NCBI GenBank assembly: GCA_030374735.1 | Contig: JASCIV010000581.1 | Span: forward strand, 1-16,184 | Length of the DNA stretch: 16,184 nt | Direction: 5' to 3' | Source of the DNA: Gracilaria caudata | Taxonomy: Eukaryota > Rhodophyta > Florideophyceae > Gracilariales > Gracilariaceae | In this document: positions 15,659-16,184 of the stretch, in pieces | How the letters are laid out: the number at the start of each line of letters is the position of its first letter | Numbering within the stretch: the first letter of the stretch is position 1 | The notes under the pieces: generated by a model | The model's database searches: none | What the model saw: the letters and a program-made list of their open reading frames with translations, nothing else | Told to the model about the DNA's origin: nothing | Made by a program: the position numbers and the translations under genes

Positions 15659-16184
15659 CTAGATGTCACTATCGCTGTCAAACACTTTCCTCACGGGCTT
15701 TCCTCTCCTCCTCTTAATTCTCCTCTTCTTGATCCTTCTCTCTTTCTGCTTCTTCCCACTCATTTTGTGATTCCTCTTCTTTCCAGGATTCCCCCTTCTC
15801 TGTTTCTGTACTTCTCGGATACCTCGGATGCATTGAAATTGGAATGTATCACCGACGCATGTCTCGAATACTTTTGCGCACATGCGCAGGGCCTACTGTT
15901 CAACACAATCGACGACCAACCTTCTGTGGCAATCAAATACGACAATATGCTCAGATCGTTCCTGCCTTGTGTCAATTCCAACTAACTCGACGAGGTATAT
16001 TCCAACAGTCCGTGAGAGCAACCATTCTCTGACGCTATTCGCTTGAGGAACGCGCTGGACACGATAGTATCGCATGTGCTGCTCAAGCCATGCCCCAACG
16101 CTGGATATTCTTGAAACTGTCACTGGTCCGTGCGTCAATAGTTCCGTCCCAGCTTCTTTTCCATCTAGTAGGTACAGCGCATTT
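15659..16184 (-). pseudogene. Antisense accessory gene of family B, copy 2 (partial at the edge)
   Basis: The minus-strand frame enters at the right edge (about 16183) and runs to TAG 15661-15659, with one internal TAG at 15895-15893. From the edge it reads N-A-L-Y-L-L-D-G-K-E, then A-W-L-E-Q, V-G-I-Y-L-V, S-E-H-I-V-V-F-D (His 15949-15947), R-L-V-V-D-C-V-E (Asp 15910-15908) and, after the stop, A-L-R-M-C-A-K and C-V-G. Each block has a counterpart in the same order in the 7803-8180 gene. The catalytic Cys expected before N-A-L would lie just outside the window. The C-terminus adds a strongly Lys/Arg-rich tail (15805-15686) ending in acidic D-S-D-S-D-I, which suggests nuclear or nucleic-acid binding. 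It ends 11 bp from the RNase H stop, tail-to-tail. Function is inferred. Confidence 0.65.

Larger units (their letters stand above)
8802..16184 (+). mobile_element. Family B copia element, plus strand, rearranged, runs off the right edge
   Basis: The order is 5' LTR, primer site, gag, protease, integrase, partial RT, second partial integrase, RT, RNase H (split by a MITE) and an antisense accessory gene. The 3' LTR is not reached. The duplicated integrase/RT halves are clearly different sequences, so this is a fusion of two subfamily members. A deletion between two neighbouring same-orientation elements, or template switching during reverse transcription, would give this order. All frames carry stops or shifts, so it is not autonomous. 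Confidence 0.8.

Noticed and set aside
15787..15985. Terminal exon on the plus strand after a TTCCAG acceptor and polypyrimidine tract (open frame 15767-15985)
   Set aside because: The opposite strand matches the antisense accessory gene of the other copy block by block, which explains the openness here. The pyrimidine tract is the complement of the basic tail.

Overview
The window is eukaryotic, repeat-rich DNA made almost entirely of Ty1/copia-type LTR retrotransposons. Both families carry copia-style primer sites that read GTTATGG.. and are complementary to the anticodon region of initiator tRNA-Met. I see no bacterial gene layout and no clear host gene. The host cannot be fixed from sequence alone; a TE-rich alga or other protist fits, at low confidence.

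Layout. (1) 1-617 is flanking DNA with one perfect hairpin. (2) 623-5403 is a full-length copia element ('copia-1') with a CATAG target duplication at both ends, very short unequal LTRs (105 and 166 bp), a broken gag and an uninterrupted 1131-codon pol (protease, integrase, reverse transcriptase, RNase H). (3) 5409-5841 is AT-rich spacer with nothing recognisable. (4) 5842-8801 is the 3' part of a second copia family ('B'), lying on the minus strand. Read on that strand it runs RNase H (8801-8237), then an accessory gene on the opposite strand (6523-8180, plus), then the 3' LTR (6169-5881), and finally 39 bp that look like the 5' half of an initiator tRNA. (5) At 8802 a plus-strand family B element begins inside that older copy and runs off the right edge: LTR, primer site, gag, protease, integrase, a truncated RT, then a second integrase fragment, RT and RNase H. 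A 360-bp MITE-like DNA element splits its RNase H, and after RNase H comes another antisense accessory gene (15659-16184, minus, partial).

The most interesting point is that both family B copies, in opposite orientation in the window and clearly diverged, have the same gene placed tail-to-tail after RNase H on the opposite strand. The two products can be aligned (W-L-x-Q, G-[VI]-Y, H-[VI]-V, D-x-V-E, C-[LV]-G) and suggest a Cys-His-Asp papain-fold-like hydrolase. It therefore looks like a conserved antisense cargo or accessory gene of this copia family rather than a chance ORF.

Most family B reading frames are decayed by stops and frameshifts. Only copia-1 pol is fully open.
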